NCBI GenBank assembly: GCA_902729315.2
Contig: LR746276.1
Span: 4,696,669 to 4,760,668, forward strand
Direction of reading: 5' to 3'
DNA from: Spirodela intermedia
Lineage: Eukaryota; Streptophyta; Magnoliopsida; Alismatales; Araceae
DNA length: 64,000 nucleotides
Part shown: piece by piece, positions 11,401 through 31,370 of the stretch
Layout of the letters: the number at the start of each line of letters is the position of its first letter
How positions within the stretch are numbered: the stretch's first letter is position 1
Program-made: the position numbers and the translations under genes
The notes under the pieces: model-generated
Databases searched by the model: none
Told to the model about the DNA's origin: nothing
What the model saw: the letters and a program-made list of their open reading frames with translations, nothing else

Positions 11401-14400
11401 GAGTGAGAAAGGAGTTGGTTACACAAAACACTTTTTTAAATTCAGAAAATACATCAGACTGGTAAGTAATTAAAGAGTTCTACTTGTAGGACTCAATAAA
11501 ACGTGCAATATCATGTACAGTAAAAGATTGGAACAAAAGTGCGTTTTTGCAGAAATTATTCCACATATTAGTCAACAGAATGAATTTAAAGAACATGGTA
11601 ACTACAAAGTACTCTCCATCATCAGAGATCCTCCAATCGATACCTCCACTTGGATGGAGGGCAATGATGTAAGGAGAAATACAAGGAAAACATCACAGCA
11701 ACCACTGGTTGACTTCGTTCCTTTAGTAATTAATATTATAAAATTTGTGTGTGCGGGGAGAAGTGGGAAGAGAAGAGAGTTTTGACAAATTATGTGCTCA
11801 GCAGATGAGACTGCAGACAATATTCAAATGTGTCTGCTTAATCATCCATTGTCACCTCAAACCGAACTAATGAGATCTATAGAACTAGAAGACCTCAGGT
11901 GCAACAAAATCCTGCCTCAATGGTTCTAAACTTGACAGATTACCTTTTCTCAAAGGACATATGGTCGACTAATTCTGGCTACCGTTTGCAACTGCATAAA
12001 CTCCATAAATTTGAGGATCCTACAGCTTCTCATAAATTCAGGAATGTTTCTAGATCTCAGAAAAAGAAAGAAGAACGTTTTTGAAATAATTTATACAAAT
12101 TATTGGAAAATCTAGTGAAGACAATAAAAAAATGAAGTATATGACAAGGCATACATCAGTATCTACTATTATTCAAAAATAAAGCATAGAGAACATTGTT
12201 TTTCAATCAATTTTAAGCACGGATACAAATGAAACTGGAAAATTTAGAAGATAATTCAGAAGATACATCATTTGAAATTTTCGCAAAGTAGAGGTACTAC
12301 TGATAGAAAACACGAGAAAAAATAGTTTGATCACAGGAGGATGCAGATCTACACAGAAATAACCCCATAAAAATGTTTAATGGTTCTTAATGTTCCAACT
12401 ACATCTAACCAAACTGTTATCATCTCACCTCAGCAACGCCAATGGGAGAACCACCAGCACAGATATTTCCAAAACACTATTACATTCAATTGCACTAGTC
12501 AAACATCCAACAAAATATATAATAACTCCACACAGAGTGCATACGGTTGATCATATCTTGTGATTTCATACTCATATTCAAGAAAGGACTAATTGTCCAT
12601 GTGAGTTGGTATATAACATAGTCATCACGCGATTTCCAGAATCCAATTCAAGTAAACTAAGTTTAATAAAATCCATCAGGATACGAAATAGTCAACAATT
12701 AAAACAAGTTGTGGCCTTCGTTCCAAAACGTCGAAATGCATTTCCAGGAAACAGTAGAAGGTAGCAATGAATAAAAGCACTACAAACTATAGCCAGATGC
12801 TAATTAAGAAGAGAAAAATTTATAGACTGCAAACATATGGTGTATTTTTGCATGATAAGCATACTTCTGCTTGAATGTACTGAACTTCATTTACACGAAA
12901 TTCAGCATTTTCACTTCTTTCTTCAGTCTCAAGCATGTTGCGGACATCATCAGCCCACATGTCCTTCAAAATGGGATTCTTACTAAAAGCTGTCATGTCA
13001 ATATCCCCATCAGGTAAGTAAGTCTTCAGAGGCACTGAGCCGAACGTGAAGACCTGACACAATTTCAAGAGTCAAATAATTCAATAGATGAAATATCAAA
13101 GACACATACAGGTGGAGAGAATCGTTCAACCCTTCGATGGTTATGATAGAAATCATTCAAAACAAATACCTACAGATTCAGACAGGCGACTCAGCCGAAA
13201 CATATGCCGTCAAGAAGTTAATGTAGTTCCATAAAATAACCTAACCAAGTGGTTGGCAGAAAAATTGTGGACATTTTAAAAAAATAAAATATGAGAACAT
13301 TCGACATTTAACAGAACAGTGAAATCGTATTTCCTCCCTTAAACTCAGTCTGTGTCAATCATGATGTAAAGGCTGTATCATCCCACGGGCTTAGGAAAAA
13401 GGCGTACTCTAGACTGTACAATTCTCCTCTGAGGGTTCTACAATATGGCATGTCGAATGCTTTATAATATAAATTTAAACAGCAATTCACTTGCGAGTTT
13501 CAACTCTTAGGCAATTCTAACAGCTTATTAAAAATGATGTCATATGGTTCCCCAATCCAGCAAGAAGAAATCAACATCTACTAAAAAAACCTACACCAAG
13601 TATCCTCAAATAACACATTGAAAACGCTAGATTGCAGCTCGTCAATACATGAAATAACCAGCTTCAATCAGTGCAAGTAACCACTAAGAAACTGTCATCA
13701 AGCGCTCAAACAAGCTTTCTGCCACTATTGGCACTCTAAAACATGAAATCGGAGTCAATGAGAAAATATTAAACACGTAACCAGTCCAGATTCCATAGCA
13801 AGATCTTCTAGGTGGCACCGTTCTTAACCTGCTTCAAAGTAGACATGATCGAGCAGAAGAAAAAAGTCTTATACACAGGATTTTCGCCGACAGCATTAAT
13901 GCTATATTCCCCGAGCTCAAATTTACAGCCCATATATATTACAAGACAGACTAATCCATAATTTTGGCAAAAAATATATACCACAGTAGCTCATAGACGA
14001 CCTATCGGATTCTGTGGTAGAAGGCATAGGAATGCCGTAAGGACACACAAGCTCTTTCAGCTACCCTGTGGAAGAGGACAAAATGCGTTGCAACCCTATA
14101 ACATCCAGTAGAATTCTAATCTTGAAGAAAGTCCATAAACAGCCACCATAACGTGGCCTATACACTGTCACTCACAAGGCCCGGAAAAAGTCCAGGAGCA
14201 GAGCCATGGGATCTTCTCCCGCATGGAATTTTATAAAACCATAGTTCATGGTAATTAGGATTAGCATATGTCCACAGGTACAATATAAGGAAGTAACCAT
14301 ACAGGTGAAGGAACTAAATAATTAATATGTATTGAACCAGTGTTGATCAAATGGCATACATCAAGTTACACTAGAACTCCATGAGAAACAACAATAATTG

Positions 14401-14954
14401 GAAGCATATGGAGAAAAAGAGCATGAAGAGGAATTACAAAGATAGATTGATAAAGACGAAGACTAACAAAAAGGTCAAAGATGAAGGAAAACACTAGCAA
14501 AGCAAAAACCGAAGGATAAAACAAGAACCATATACCATGAACGATGACGAAAAAAAAGAACAGATGCACTAAGAGTAAATGAGAATCAACTTATTCTCTC
14601 CTGGCTAGGCAGCAGAACAAAGTGACAAGGGAAACACTTCTGACGTCAATGCTCAGAGGCAAGCCATGGGAAACACCATCGGATAAAATGTGGCCGTTTA
14701 GAAAACCAGAAAACGTAGGCTACCTGGCAGGAGAAACACTTCATGATTAGCCGTTGAACATAGTTTGCAACAGCATTTCTACACGTCTCAGATTGTTGAT
14801 TTGGCTGAATGCATTGGATCAACTCGGCTGTCCTTGCCTCAGCCATTGACCATCGGTCAGCATCCAGAACCCTGGTCACACTTGCCGCTTTATTCGGCAG
14901 GAGGCCGTTCAGCAGTGAGCTACTCGGCCGCGAGAAACCACCATGGTCGCCCAT
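5431..14954 (-). CDS. PAP/OAS1-type nucleotidyltransferase with long C-terminal tail (1328 aa)
   Basis: Nucleotidyltransferase of the DNA-polymerase-beta-like fold (PAP/OAS1 substrate-binding superfamily), resembling Arabidopsis At3g51620/At3g61690. These are likely RNA nucleotidyl-adding enzymes, but the substrate is unknown. Exons: 14724-14954, 12865-13053, 11290-11382, 11019-11201, 10828-10930, 10557-10742, 7182-9568, 5431-6045; every junction is GT-AG and in frame. Catalytic features: FGSVPLKTYLPDGDID (GS at 82-83, carboxylates D94 and D96) and VVDISFN (third carboxylate D154). Exons 4-5 carry the substrate-binding part (AWCYYESRILGAHHG and LYRFLEFFSNFDW). Exon 7 encodes about 795 residues of Ser/Asn/Gln-rich, probably disordered sequence, followed by an RG/RS-rich end. 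The start MGDHGG was chosen over an in-frame ATG at 15059 because related proteins begin MGD. A GT after HRR near the stop could allow one more 3' exon, so the last residues are less sure. Confidence 0.88.
6340..6372. repeat. AT-dinucleotide-rich tract in an intron
   Basis: Runs of TATATATA inside the last intron of the nucleotidyltransferase gene. Confidence 0.7.
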
Positions 14955-15255
14955 AAAGAGCAACTCCACAGTTACTAATCTACGCCGTCGCAAACACCTC
15001 TTCCTCCCCCTCTTTCCTTTCTTGGAGAGCCCCCAGAATCCAGTATATGCACCATACAAGGTTTGTTAATCTGCCACAGAAAGAAACAGATGACACCCGA
15101 CGCTCTCCAAATGAAAACCCTCACTCTCTCGAACCCAGAAATCTAACATTCAGCAGGCGAGACTAATGCGGCACAAGAACCATGTCATCCTAGTCTTCTT
15201 GAATCAAATGCAATAATGTGGGGTCACCAACACTACCTCCCCACATGGTACTCGA

Positions 15256-15257
<2 letters not shown>

Positions 15258-15294
<37 letters not shown>
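15258..15294. repeat. (CT)n microsatellite
   Basis: About 17 CT units, about 300 bp upstream of the nucleotidyltransferase ATG. In the gene's direction it reads GA. Confidence 0.9.
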
Positions 15295-15297
<3 letters not shown>

Positions 15298-15701
15298 TCC
15301 GCACAGAAACGGTAAAAGGGGAAGAACCGGCCAACAGCAAGATCAAACCCACCAACGTCGGCACAAGTCGGACAACCTGGCGGCGGCAATCTAATCCCCT
15401 CACTTCCTGAAGCGTTCCCCGAGGCCTCCCGATCGACAAGAAGACGAACACAAAGCCGTTTATTTCGGCCGAGATGACCTCGAGAATTCCACGTAGAAGA
15501 AGTAGGATACCAACCAACCCTCGCCCCCCGCTAACCCCGCCAACAAGTTCTTGGCGGCGTCGGCAGCAGCACCTCGGCAGCCCGGATGGTCGGCGACGAG
15601 TTGTCGTAGTCGAAGAAAGAGACAGAATGGTGGCTTTTCCGCCTATGTACCTCAGTTACCAGGAATAAGAGACCGGCGGCGTAGTGCAAAGAGCACACCA
15701 G

Positions 15702-15723
15702 TCAGAGAGAGAGAGAGAGAGAG
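15702..15723. repeat. (GA)n microsatellite
   Basis: About ten GA units in the region between the nucleotidyltransferase and ROP genes. Confidence 0.85.
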
Positions 15724-15906
15724 TTTAAAAGCCACGCGGGGGATGCCGAGAGGATCGTTGGTAGTTACCGTTAACGTCCTAATCGGATCCTACAGACAGA
15801 AACAATAAAAGAAGTCCGTTTGAGCTATCCGTATTGGTAGAGGATACAAACAAGACTATTTCTCATTTATTCTGTACACGAATATTTTTAGAAAAAATAT
15901 GTATAT

Positions 15907-16011
15907 GAGAGAGAGAGAGAGAGAAGAGGTGAGAGAGAAGGGAGGAGAGAAAAAAAAAGGAGAGGTGATAACACCTGATGGTTATAGAGAGATAAAAGAA
16001 AGGTGGGAGAA

Positions 16012-16052
<41 letters not shown>
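15907..16052. repeat. Purine-rich (GA)n block
   Basis: A short (GA)n at 15907-15925, a purine-rich spacer, then about 18 GA units at 16015-16052. Confidence 0.85.
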
Positions 16053-16055
<3 letters not shown>

Positions 16056-16866
16056 GATAGGATAAATAAATACAATAAAAAAAATAGAATTATCTTGCAT
16101 AAACATAGACTCTTTTAAACGGTGACCCTTCTGTCACTTTGTTGTGCTTCAAATCTCAACTAAATTAATTTTTTCAGGGAATTGGGTAGCAACTTCTCTG
16201 AGAAAAAACCCATTTTTGCTCCATTTATTGCCTATATTTTAATGATATATAAGTAGAATAATTATTACTACAGGGTTTCATCATGCAGGAAATAATTATG
16301 GGCCCACTTGCACCTACGGGCTGACCTTGACCTTTCTTTACCCCAAGACCCATTAGATATCATGGAGCTAAAGTCAACTGATAATGAATGAAAGAAAGTT
16401 TCGAAACCAGGTTTTATTGGGTTATTAAAAAGGAAATAAAATTCTCACATTTTGAGTCTGATTTAAATGCGATCAGAAGCAAATCAATAATGGGCCATTT
16501 AATCCGAAATTAATTAATAATAAATAAAGTGGCCCACCTATTTCAAGGACAATATTTGACTTTCACTCACATTCTGCGGTCATTTCACAAATTTAAATAA
16601 AAAAAATCTAAAAAAACGTGAAGATGATAAATTCAACGAAAGTATATACCATTTTGATGCAATTTCTTTCCTCCCGATTTAACTATTTTTGCGGTTGACT
16701 TTACCTAGTAAATTATAGTCAACGAGCAACACTTCCTGAAGCATCTGGTAGTTCCACTGTTTCTCACACATGGTTACAAAATAGCTGGAGTCAACCATAT
16801 GAACATGAACACCAAGAAAACCAGAAGACCTTATACTTTGAACAGTATACAGGTATATAAATTAAG

Positions 16867-16888
16867 AATATATATATATATATATATT
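16867..16888. repeat. (TA)n microsatellite
   Basis: About ten TA units about 50 bp beyond the proposed ROP stop codon, in its likely 3' UTR or flank. Confidence 0.8.
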
Positions 16889-16936
16889 CCTTGTTAATAC
16901 AGACGGGACAGCACGGTATTTACTGCGAGGGTAACT

Positions 16937-23469
<6,533 letters not shown>

Positions 23470-23516
23470 TGCCGCCAAGACGAAGACCCAGCAACCCGCA
23501 GAGAGAACTTCACGCA

Positions 23517-23540
23517 GCGAGAGAGAGAGAGAGAGAGAGG
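23517..23540. repeat. (GA)n microsatellite in the ROP 5' UTR
   Basis: About 11 GA units about 50-70 bases upstream of the ROP start codon, within the probable 5' UTR. In the gene's direction it reads CT. Confidence 0.9.
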
Positions 23541-23599
23541 GGCAGGGAAGAAAGGGGAGATATGAAGGTGCTTCCTTGAAAGAGAGAAAGTGATCACAT

Positions 23600-24520
23600 G
23601 GTTCACACGGTCGCCTAGGGGCCGATGCCCGCAGAGGGGAAGCTCTGGCGGCCAACGGGGATGATGGATTATCTGCTCCGTCTCTTCAGGGGAACATTAA
23701 AGAAAAAGGAGGCTATGGGTGGATCCCCTTTTTCGGCTTCCACCATCGCCTCCTCCTCCAAGGTTTGATTTACGCAGATGAAAGGTCCCCCCTGCCCGAG
23801 GCCAGCCGGCAGCTGCTATGAGCTATAAAGGACTCCTTTTTACGCATCCCGTCCCTCGTTACTCAGCGTTTGCACAGTTTAACTTCGGCTGAGTCAACGA
23901 CGACCACAGGAGACTTCTCGGTGACCTCCTCCAAATTCCATCACGAGAGACCCAGAAATCTTCTGCCTTACCGCCTGTCACTTCACCACCCTGTACCAGT
24001 CATTTCATGTCTTCTGAGCAGAGCTCGTGATTTCCTCGTCATTTTTCCTTTAGGCGGCGGCGGCGGCGGCGGCGGCGGCGGCCGCGGCAGCTGCGGAGGA
24101 GGAACATATTCCTACGGGCCCCCGTGGCCTCACCTTTGGTACGAAGAAGCCTCGCGATCTTCCTGGAACCTCCATGGCCGGCCGCCGCCGCAGGCGGGGG
24201 AGAAAGGAGATCGCAGACCTCAGCTCCAAAAGGTAGCCGTTGTTCCCCGTAGTTCCTTAGGGGGGGGGGAGGGACGGGGGGTGGGGGGTCACTGTAGAAC
24301 AGAGCAGCGGAAAAAGATGAGCTTCGTCCCTTCGACGGCGGTAGGCAGGCTTTGACAGATGATGTCACAGAGGGGGTCCACGGCGCCGCCGCCGCACTGT
24401 TGGGTGCCAGCGGGAATGGTGGGGGGTTGTCGAGGTCTTCCCCCTCTTCCCTTGCCGTCAAGATCTCACTTCGGAGATATTTTCTCACGTAATTACAGTG
24501 CACCGTAATGTTTACTTTTT
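23600..24520. promoter_or_regulatory. GC-rich upstream region of the ROP gene
   Basis: GC-rich block upstream of the minus-strand ROP gene. It contains a (GGC)n run (24052-24082) and a run of G-tracts (24260-24288). Open frames up to 160 codons occur on both strands, but they are Pro/Gly/Arg-rich and match no family I recognise. It is most simply promoter; an unrecognised first exon is possible. Confidence 0.4.
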
Positions 24521-24599
24521 AACCCGAAGTTACATTCCAGGTGCCGGAAATGGGCCCCACCTGTCCCCGCTCCCTCCCGTGCCTCATTTGCGCCTAAGT

Positions 24600-26680
24600 C
24601 ATATTTGAGAAAAACAGCACGTGTGAAGTCAACCATGTCAACTTTTTTTTATTTGATTACTTGATCAAAATAAATAAATAAAATAATGTCCAGAGAACCT
24701 CTCTTGATGACAACACTGGGCAAGGCGTAATCAGTCCTAAATCACTCCTAAATACATATATTAAAGGAAAATAACATGATTAATTATTTTCTTAAAAAGT
24801 TTTGGATTTTAGAGATTGCATGTCACTAGTTACAAAGGCTGCTCCCACATGATATTGCGATAGAAACCATCGCTCAAATTGCTTTCCCATATCTTCTAGT
24901 AATTTATATATAACTTCATACACACTTGTTTTAAGCCTCTACAAATCCATTAAATAAAAAATTATTCACCAATACTTAGTGCTTTGGATGACTATAACGT
25001 GATTTTTTTTTAATTTTGTGATTTTTTAAATTAAAATTGTGGCTAAATATAAATAATAATTTAGTGGAATATAAAATTATCATTTTTAACACTACTTACC
25101 TAATAGAAGAAATGACTAACAAAAAATTCAAAAGTAGTGAGTGCATATATTGTGAAGAATTGGTGAGTTGAAATTAGGGGAGTCAGCACCCCCTTGTTTG
25201 AAGGAATGAGGTTCCAACACTGAAAGCTCAACATGCAATTGAGGGCACACATGAGATAGCATCATAAACGAGGTGTGGAACGACAAGTACACCTGCATGG
25301 AGTCACACAACACATGACATAATGACGTGTAGTATGAAATGACGTGGACATGTGCAGATGGTATGGTTGTTCATATGGATAGTACTAGTGTATCATGTGC
25401 CAAGGCATGTGGTGGGCACACCATGAAGTTAATTGAACTGACCCATTAACCTTAAAGACAACTTACCATAGGAACTAGCACTATTAAATTAAACTCTTTG
25501 AGATATGTATTCATCCACAACCATGTCATGTAATTGGGCAGGAAATTATTGTGGTAAGAAAATGGCATTATGGGCCTTAGTGTAGAAAATATACCTATGT
25601 TGATATATCATATGTGGCCTCAATGTAACAAGAGATTTTGGTTGTCTCACATTGATATGTCCACAACTATATCCATAATCTTAAGGGGATTGTGGGAAAA
25701 GCCATTTTCATCTCCTACAATCATGTTGTGCAAAGTGAAAGTGACAAAGATATGGTTCCCTCTTAAAATTTGAGTTTCTTTTTTGAGCAAAACTTTTGTG
25801 AAACTCGAGAGAGGGAAGAAGGCTACTTGACCATTAGACAAACAATCAAGAACCCATATAATGCAACAAGAGAGGTACATTTTACGTCCACGAACATGAG
25901 AGTGGGTCTTAGAGCAAGTTTTCTTGTATTATGACAAATGAAAGATAGCAAGAGAGAATGGAACTCATTTTCAGCACTCAAGGCTCTAATCATACAATGA
26001 AACTAAAAAGCTTCTCTTTGTCAAACATAAAATTTATGTCCCTGATGAGTGAAAGGAATTAATTAATTTACTTTTGCACCAATCTTGTATGTCATAGATG
26101 ATGTACTGTTGATGCAATAACACTCACATTTCTCAACCCCAACACTAATTCTTCCATCATCAACCAAATACCTAGTGAAGTATCTCTGCCAAAGAAGAAA
26201 TCCAAATCATCTACTTAAAGGTCTCCATCCCTCAAAAACCAAAACCTACAAAGGATATTACTCTAAAGGAATTTCAAGTAAAAATCATGAAAACTAAATG
26301 CTCACAAATAGAGGACACTCTCCAATCTAGCATTCTAATATTTCTTAAATATTTTTCATCATTATTCTTCGTCATAGAATTTGAATCTATGTTTCAACAA
26401 TCTTTTAAGGGGAACACTTATTTGGGGGGAGCAATGAATGCTTGAATGTATTTTTGTATACTTGAACACTTGTTTTTGAAACACATTATTGATTTGTGTT
26501 CATACAAATTTTATGTGTCGATTATGTAGAGGAATAAAACTTTATATCACATATTTGTCATATGGATAAGCATATAAATAAAATTTCTCAAATATATTTT
26601 ATAATTATCAGAAAGTGATAGATTGTTGATGCCCTTGGTTTGAAAATTTTCTTTTTCAATAGTGGATAATCAACTTAAAA
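24600..26680. other. AT-rich intergenic region
   Basis: No supported gene. The part around 25430-25900 has weak ordered similarity to 37730-38250 (see that entry), suggesting an old dispersed repeat. Confidence 0.5.
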
Positions 26681-26685
26681 GTGAA

Positions 26686-27240
26686 CTATTTCTTACACTC
26701 GAAACACAGATTATTAGAATTTTTAGAAAACTTATTTGTACTTTCTTTACGCAAAAAAGTTTTTCTTTCTTTTTCACATTTGTTCAATTGTCTAGACAAT
26801 AACATAATCTTGTCATCATCATCAGATGTTTCAACAAATTTAAGAGTAATTTTTATACTTTTATTTTTTGAAAGAGATTTACTCTTAGCTACATCAATCT
26901 CATGCATTATTAATGATTCACTAATTTCATTAAATCAAATAATTTTTAAATCTTTGGATTCTACAATCAATATTTTCTTAGCCATTCAATCATTAGTCAA
27001 TGTTGCTTCCTTAGATTCCACTTGTAAAAGTTTTGCCAAGATTTTTCAAGCCATGGATTGTTTTGTCAAATTTTTTAACAATACCATGAATAGATTCTCC
27101 TTCTTCCATTTGAAATAATTTATACCTACTTACCAAAATGCCAATTTTGATATATTTAACTTGAGATGTTCCTTCATAAATTACCTTTAACTTGTCCCAT
27201 GCTTCACTTGCTTGTTTCACAACTTGACACATGGTTAAAC
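26686..27240 (-). mobile_element. Decayed Ty1/Copia gag fragment
   Basis: Two minus-strand frames in order resemble the UBN2-type gag of Copia retrotransposons: residues like EAWDKLKVIYEGTSQVK and FQMEEGESIHGIVKKF at 27011-27232, then ESLIMHEIDVAKSKS and the start of a zinc knuckle (LCFECKK) at 26686-26935. The frames are interrupted, and no pol follows in the expected direction. A plus-strand frame over the same bases (26681-27118) is only its shadow. Confidence 0.75.
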
Positions 27241-29734
27241 ATAGAAATATTAATAGTACTAACCAAAATATTCATTCATTGCATTCAATGTCAAGGTTAG
27301 AGGATTAAGTTGTTTCACTAGTCATAGGATTTTCTCCTTGACATTTTTTAATATTTACCTATCAAGATGAATCTTGATACCAAATGTAAGTTCAAAGGGG
27401 GCGAGGTGAACTTACATGTATGAGATTTCATACCATGAATGTCATACACTTTGCTACAAGGATAATTTGATATTTCATCCACATTTGTTGTTAAAGTTTG
27501 TCATTATATGTGGAGTATATGCTTGTCAAAACAACCTTGTCTACCATTGGGATATGTGTTGTCTTAAAGTAATGATCTTTAGTTTACTAGAAAATTCTCA
27601 TTTCATGAACATTGTGTTTCAACTATTTTTGGTTATCTGACTCTTTGATGTAGATTGCTGATCAACTATAGTGCACTTATCATATTCAGTAGTGCTAGGT
27701 TTGAGGTGAACCTTTTCATCACTTCACATAGTTAACTTTGACACCTTGTATTTATCTTGAATTAGATTTAGTAACTACATTGCTTATAATTACCTTACCA
27801 TCTTCTAATCAATTTTTTTGTGCATGTGTTGGAGTATTATATGCATGATGTTTTGATGATGACAAATAAATTTTATAAGATTGAACTATGTGTAGTTCAA
27901 AATATTCATAATATTACAAATGCTCAAGTATAATCAGGAATATTCAAAATAATAACTCATATGAGAGATCATTGAACATACTCTTGATTAGTATTATTTT
28001 ATACATAAATATGATAGTCATCATATTACATATTTTTGTAAAATATGTCAATATTTACATAATATATGCCATAATATGAAGGTAATGATAACCATATTAG
28101 AATCAATGAGATAATAAGACATGAAATATGATTATGACAATAAGAAGTAAAATATGGATATGAAAGCCTACTCATCTATTGTGTTCTCATGATATCAAAT
28201 CAACACTTTTGAGTGCATTTGATATCATTTTAATAAATTAAGTTTAGATCACTTCTTCAAATGAACATATATCTTTTAAATAGTTAAGAATATATTTCAC
28301 AAATCCTTTTAGATATCTTAGATCACCCAAATTATAATCATGGATATTGAGATCACGATTCAAGATGTCAACTTGATGATTATATTTTATTTGAGATGGT
28401 TCAAATATGATTTGAGTGTTAAAATTATCATCTTATATAGATATCTACTATTAGCATCATTTTAATGATATTGGATCTTTACTAGTTCTACCCTCATGAT
28501 ATAAAATCCATAATTGGTCAATGTGAACTGACACAATTTAAATACGAATGTTGAGTAATAAGTGAATCACATATTGATTCCTCTTGAGGACATCTGAACT
28601 AAGTTAAGTACATGTAGTGTTATTTCTCACCTATTGAATTTATATTATTTTAGAGAAAATGTAATTAAAAAATTCAAAGATCTGAGTAGATTTTCATATG
28701 AGATTTATCTATAAATATTATTATCTTCTAACAAAAATATAAGACAATTTTTATCTTTCTCACTTGAATCATCTCTAACTTACCATTCAGTATTTTTCGT
28801 AGGAAAATCGGCAAAGAATAGTGAGGTTCATGTTAGTTATTCAAATGATGTAAATGCATCAATATGAGGACTGCAGTATCATTGAATAATCTTCCTCAAT
28901 TTAGTTGAAGCTTAAAGAGCCTTCACTACACAACCATTATTCCAACAAAAGGAGGACAACAACTGCACAATAGTATACAACATTCTTTTTGTTACAGATC
29001 TGAAAATATTGAAGTTTGCATGATCTTTGAAAAACTACCTAAGGTGATATATATTGTGGGAAATAAACTCATGATTCAATCAGTCGTAGGGATATGTCTC
29101 GTTTAACAATTTTGGGCATCATGGAGCATGTTAATCAACATATTGTGATATAATGATCAATTCTAATGAAATTGAAGAGCAAGGTTGGTTTTGAAGAGTA
29201 GATATAAGCAGTGAACCAAACCACTATAAAAATTAGTGAGTCTTATATAATTGTTAAGTAAGTCCTACAAAAATCAAGAAAGAAAATAACTTACACACAT
29301 TTAAAGTAAGTTTCATGTAAAGAGTTTTAAGAGAACAAACCAATACAACCCCCCTTTCTTGATTGTTGTGCAAGTCAAAACCCAATAATATGGAGATAGA
29401 TTTTCATGATATTTATCATGATGATTAAAACTACTATTCATTCATCTATATCAACAATATTATTACATCAAGGAATAAGAGATATAAATTTAATCATAAT
29501 GATGGATAATGCCTTCATAGACTATTGATGCACTAACATTTTAACACTTTTAAGTGCCATCAAATGTCTAAAATATCAAAAACTTACACACTAAAGTAGT
29601 AGTGGCCAACAAAAACTATCATGATGATTTTTCAAAGAATCATAATAACAATTAAAAATATTGCCCAATAAAAATTAAATAATACTCAAGACAATAGTAG
29701 TGGTGCAACATAGTTAGCCACCCACTATGATTTG
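27241..29734. other. AT-rich intergenic region
   Basis: No supported gene, RNA gene or ordered repeat seen; probably very old transposon debris. Confidence 0.45.
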
Positions 29735-31370
29735 TGATAAGTCTTCATTATCATGAGTTAATAATTACTAAATAATATAGTTTTAGTCTTAACTTATGAT
29801 AAATAGACTTATATTTGTGTTAAAGTGTGAAAAATAGTTTTCAATTGATTAATATAAATTTTTGAGTAATTATGTAATTTTATACGAATTTATATGATTT
29901 TTATAGGCTTACTTTTGAGATAAATGAAGAAAAAGAAATAAAAATAAAAATAAGACAAAATGGGGGGGACCCACTGGCTAGCTGGGGTTGCAAGCGGGTT
30001 GGAAGTGCAGTCAGGGAGTAGCTGCGAGCAGGGGCTCAAGCAGCTTGGACTGATAGGGGCACATGTGCGCCACCCCCCTTCCACGTCACTAGTGCCCAAT
30101 CGGCTGTGGGGCAAGTAGTGGTCGTACACACATGGGAAAGGGACTTGCTTGTAAATGTAATATTGCTATATATTCGCCCGAAAATTCAGCGCACAAGTGA
30201 TGTGGGACTAAACTCGCACTTTTCCCAGAAAGGGCGGGCAATCGGCGCGAGTTCGAAGCCTCTTAGAGCCAAAACTCATTTTTTTTTATCTAATTATCGT
30301 GACTTTCTTGTAGATCGCTGGTGAAGGATTAAGCAACAAGAATTGTTGGATCATCGGCGAAAATCTTGTCAATGCGATTCGTGGCGTATTCTTACTAAAA
30401 TTATTGAACGATTCACGATAAAAGGATTGCGAATCCATCGAGTAAAGTATCTTCGATTGATCGATAAATAAGTCATCGTCGAGAAGATGACGATCTACTG
30501 AGAGACAAGTCGTCACCTCCTAAGAGCATATCGGATGTGATGAAGAGCCTCCTCTTGCTGTGCGGACCTGAGGATGAAGCTCCCTGACACGTGTCCCACC
30601 TCCATCTAGCTCCTCTCCATCGGGTGACAACCGTCAGAGAGCCGCAAAGTCACCGTTTTTCTGCTCTGCTGAGTGACAGCCACTGGAGACGATTCAATGA
30701 CCCATTTTATTGATCTCTAGACTTTCCAAGGAGATCTAGAGATTGCCCATGTCGTCCTTGTCCAAAAAGAGCCTTCGAGGCCGTGGACACTGCACGATGA
30801 TCCTCCCGAACACTTAGGATTCCGGTGCATTGCCGACGCATCGCCACCATGATGTCGGAACTCTATTTTCTTGCTTTCAACTTACTTTCCACTTCATTTA
30901 GTGATAATTTGTGTGATTTAAATTTACCAAGATATACTTCATTCAATTACGATTTTTCAGGCTTTAATAGATCTTAATTTGATTAATTAAATCGTCTATA
31001 ATCGGTTACGTAAGAATCACCGAGCGGAACTCTGTTTTCACCTGATTTGCGTTTGCCAGGCGCTGACATCATCTTGACGTCCGCACCCTTATTTTCCTTT
31101 TTTTATGAATTTTAAATATATTTTCTTTTCATTTCTTAGTATATAATTCATAGAAAATAGTATTCTTTGAGGAAAATTTTAAATAATTACCAGATATTAT
31201 ATTACATCCTTGTGATCGACCTGAAATATTACCGCTATTTTTAGAAGTTTTATTGAATTATACTTGATATATTTGTTCAGAAATACTTTTAAATATCCAA
31301 AAATTCGTATTTTCTAGTTTTATAAATTTTAAATTTGTGTGATTTACTATACAACGATTAAGTCACATCA
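29735..31370 (-). mobile_element. LTR-like element, copy A (inverted)
   Basis: A 1636-bp element that is the reverse complement of copies B, C and D. On the plus strand it begins TGATAAGTCTTC and ends AAGTCACATCA, i.e. TG...CA in its own direction. It is flanked by ATTTG (29730-29734) and ATATG (31371-31375), a 4/5 match consistent with an aged 5-bp target duplication. No internal retrotransposon genes adjoin it, so it looks like a solo LTR. It holds the shared box at 31064-31079 with one change and a remnant frame at 30286-30516. Confidence 0.78.

Larger units (their letters stand above)
14955..16936. promoter_or_regulatory. Upstream region of the nucleotidyltransferase gene and 3' flank of the ROP gene
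   Basis: Both genes are on the minus strand, so this 2 kb holds the 5' UTR/promoter of one and the 3' UTR of the other. It contains a GC-rich part (about 15330-15600) and three dinucleotide tracts. Small open frames here are Arg-Glu or Ser-Leu repeats read from the microsatellites, not genes. Confidence 0.5.

Noticed and set aside
14955-15059. Upstream in-frame ATG for the nucleotidyltransferase (35 extra residues)
   Set aside because: The added stretch is Arg/Lys-rich and not seen in related proteins as I remember them; MGD is the usual start.
24039-24503. 154-codon minus-strand and 161-codon plus-strand frames in GC-rich DNA
   Set aside because: Low-complexity Pro/Arg/Gly products on both strands, no recognisable domain, and they lie in the likely ROP promoter.
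26681-27118. 145-codon plus-strand frame
   Set aside because: Antisense shadow of the Copia gag remnant, which is recognisable on the minus strand.
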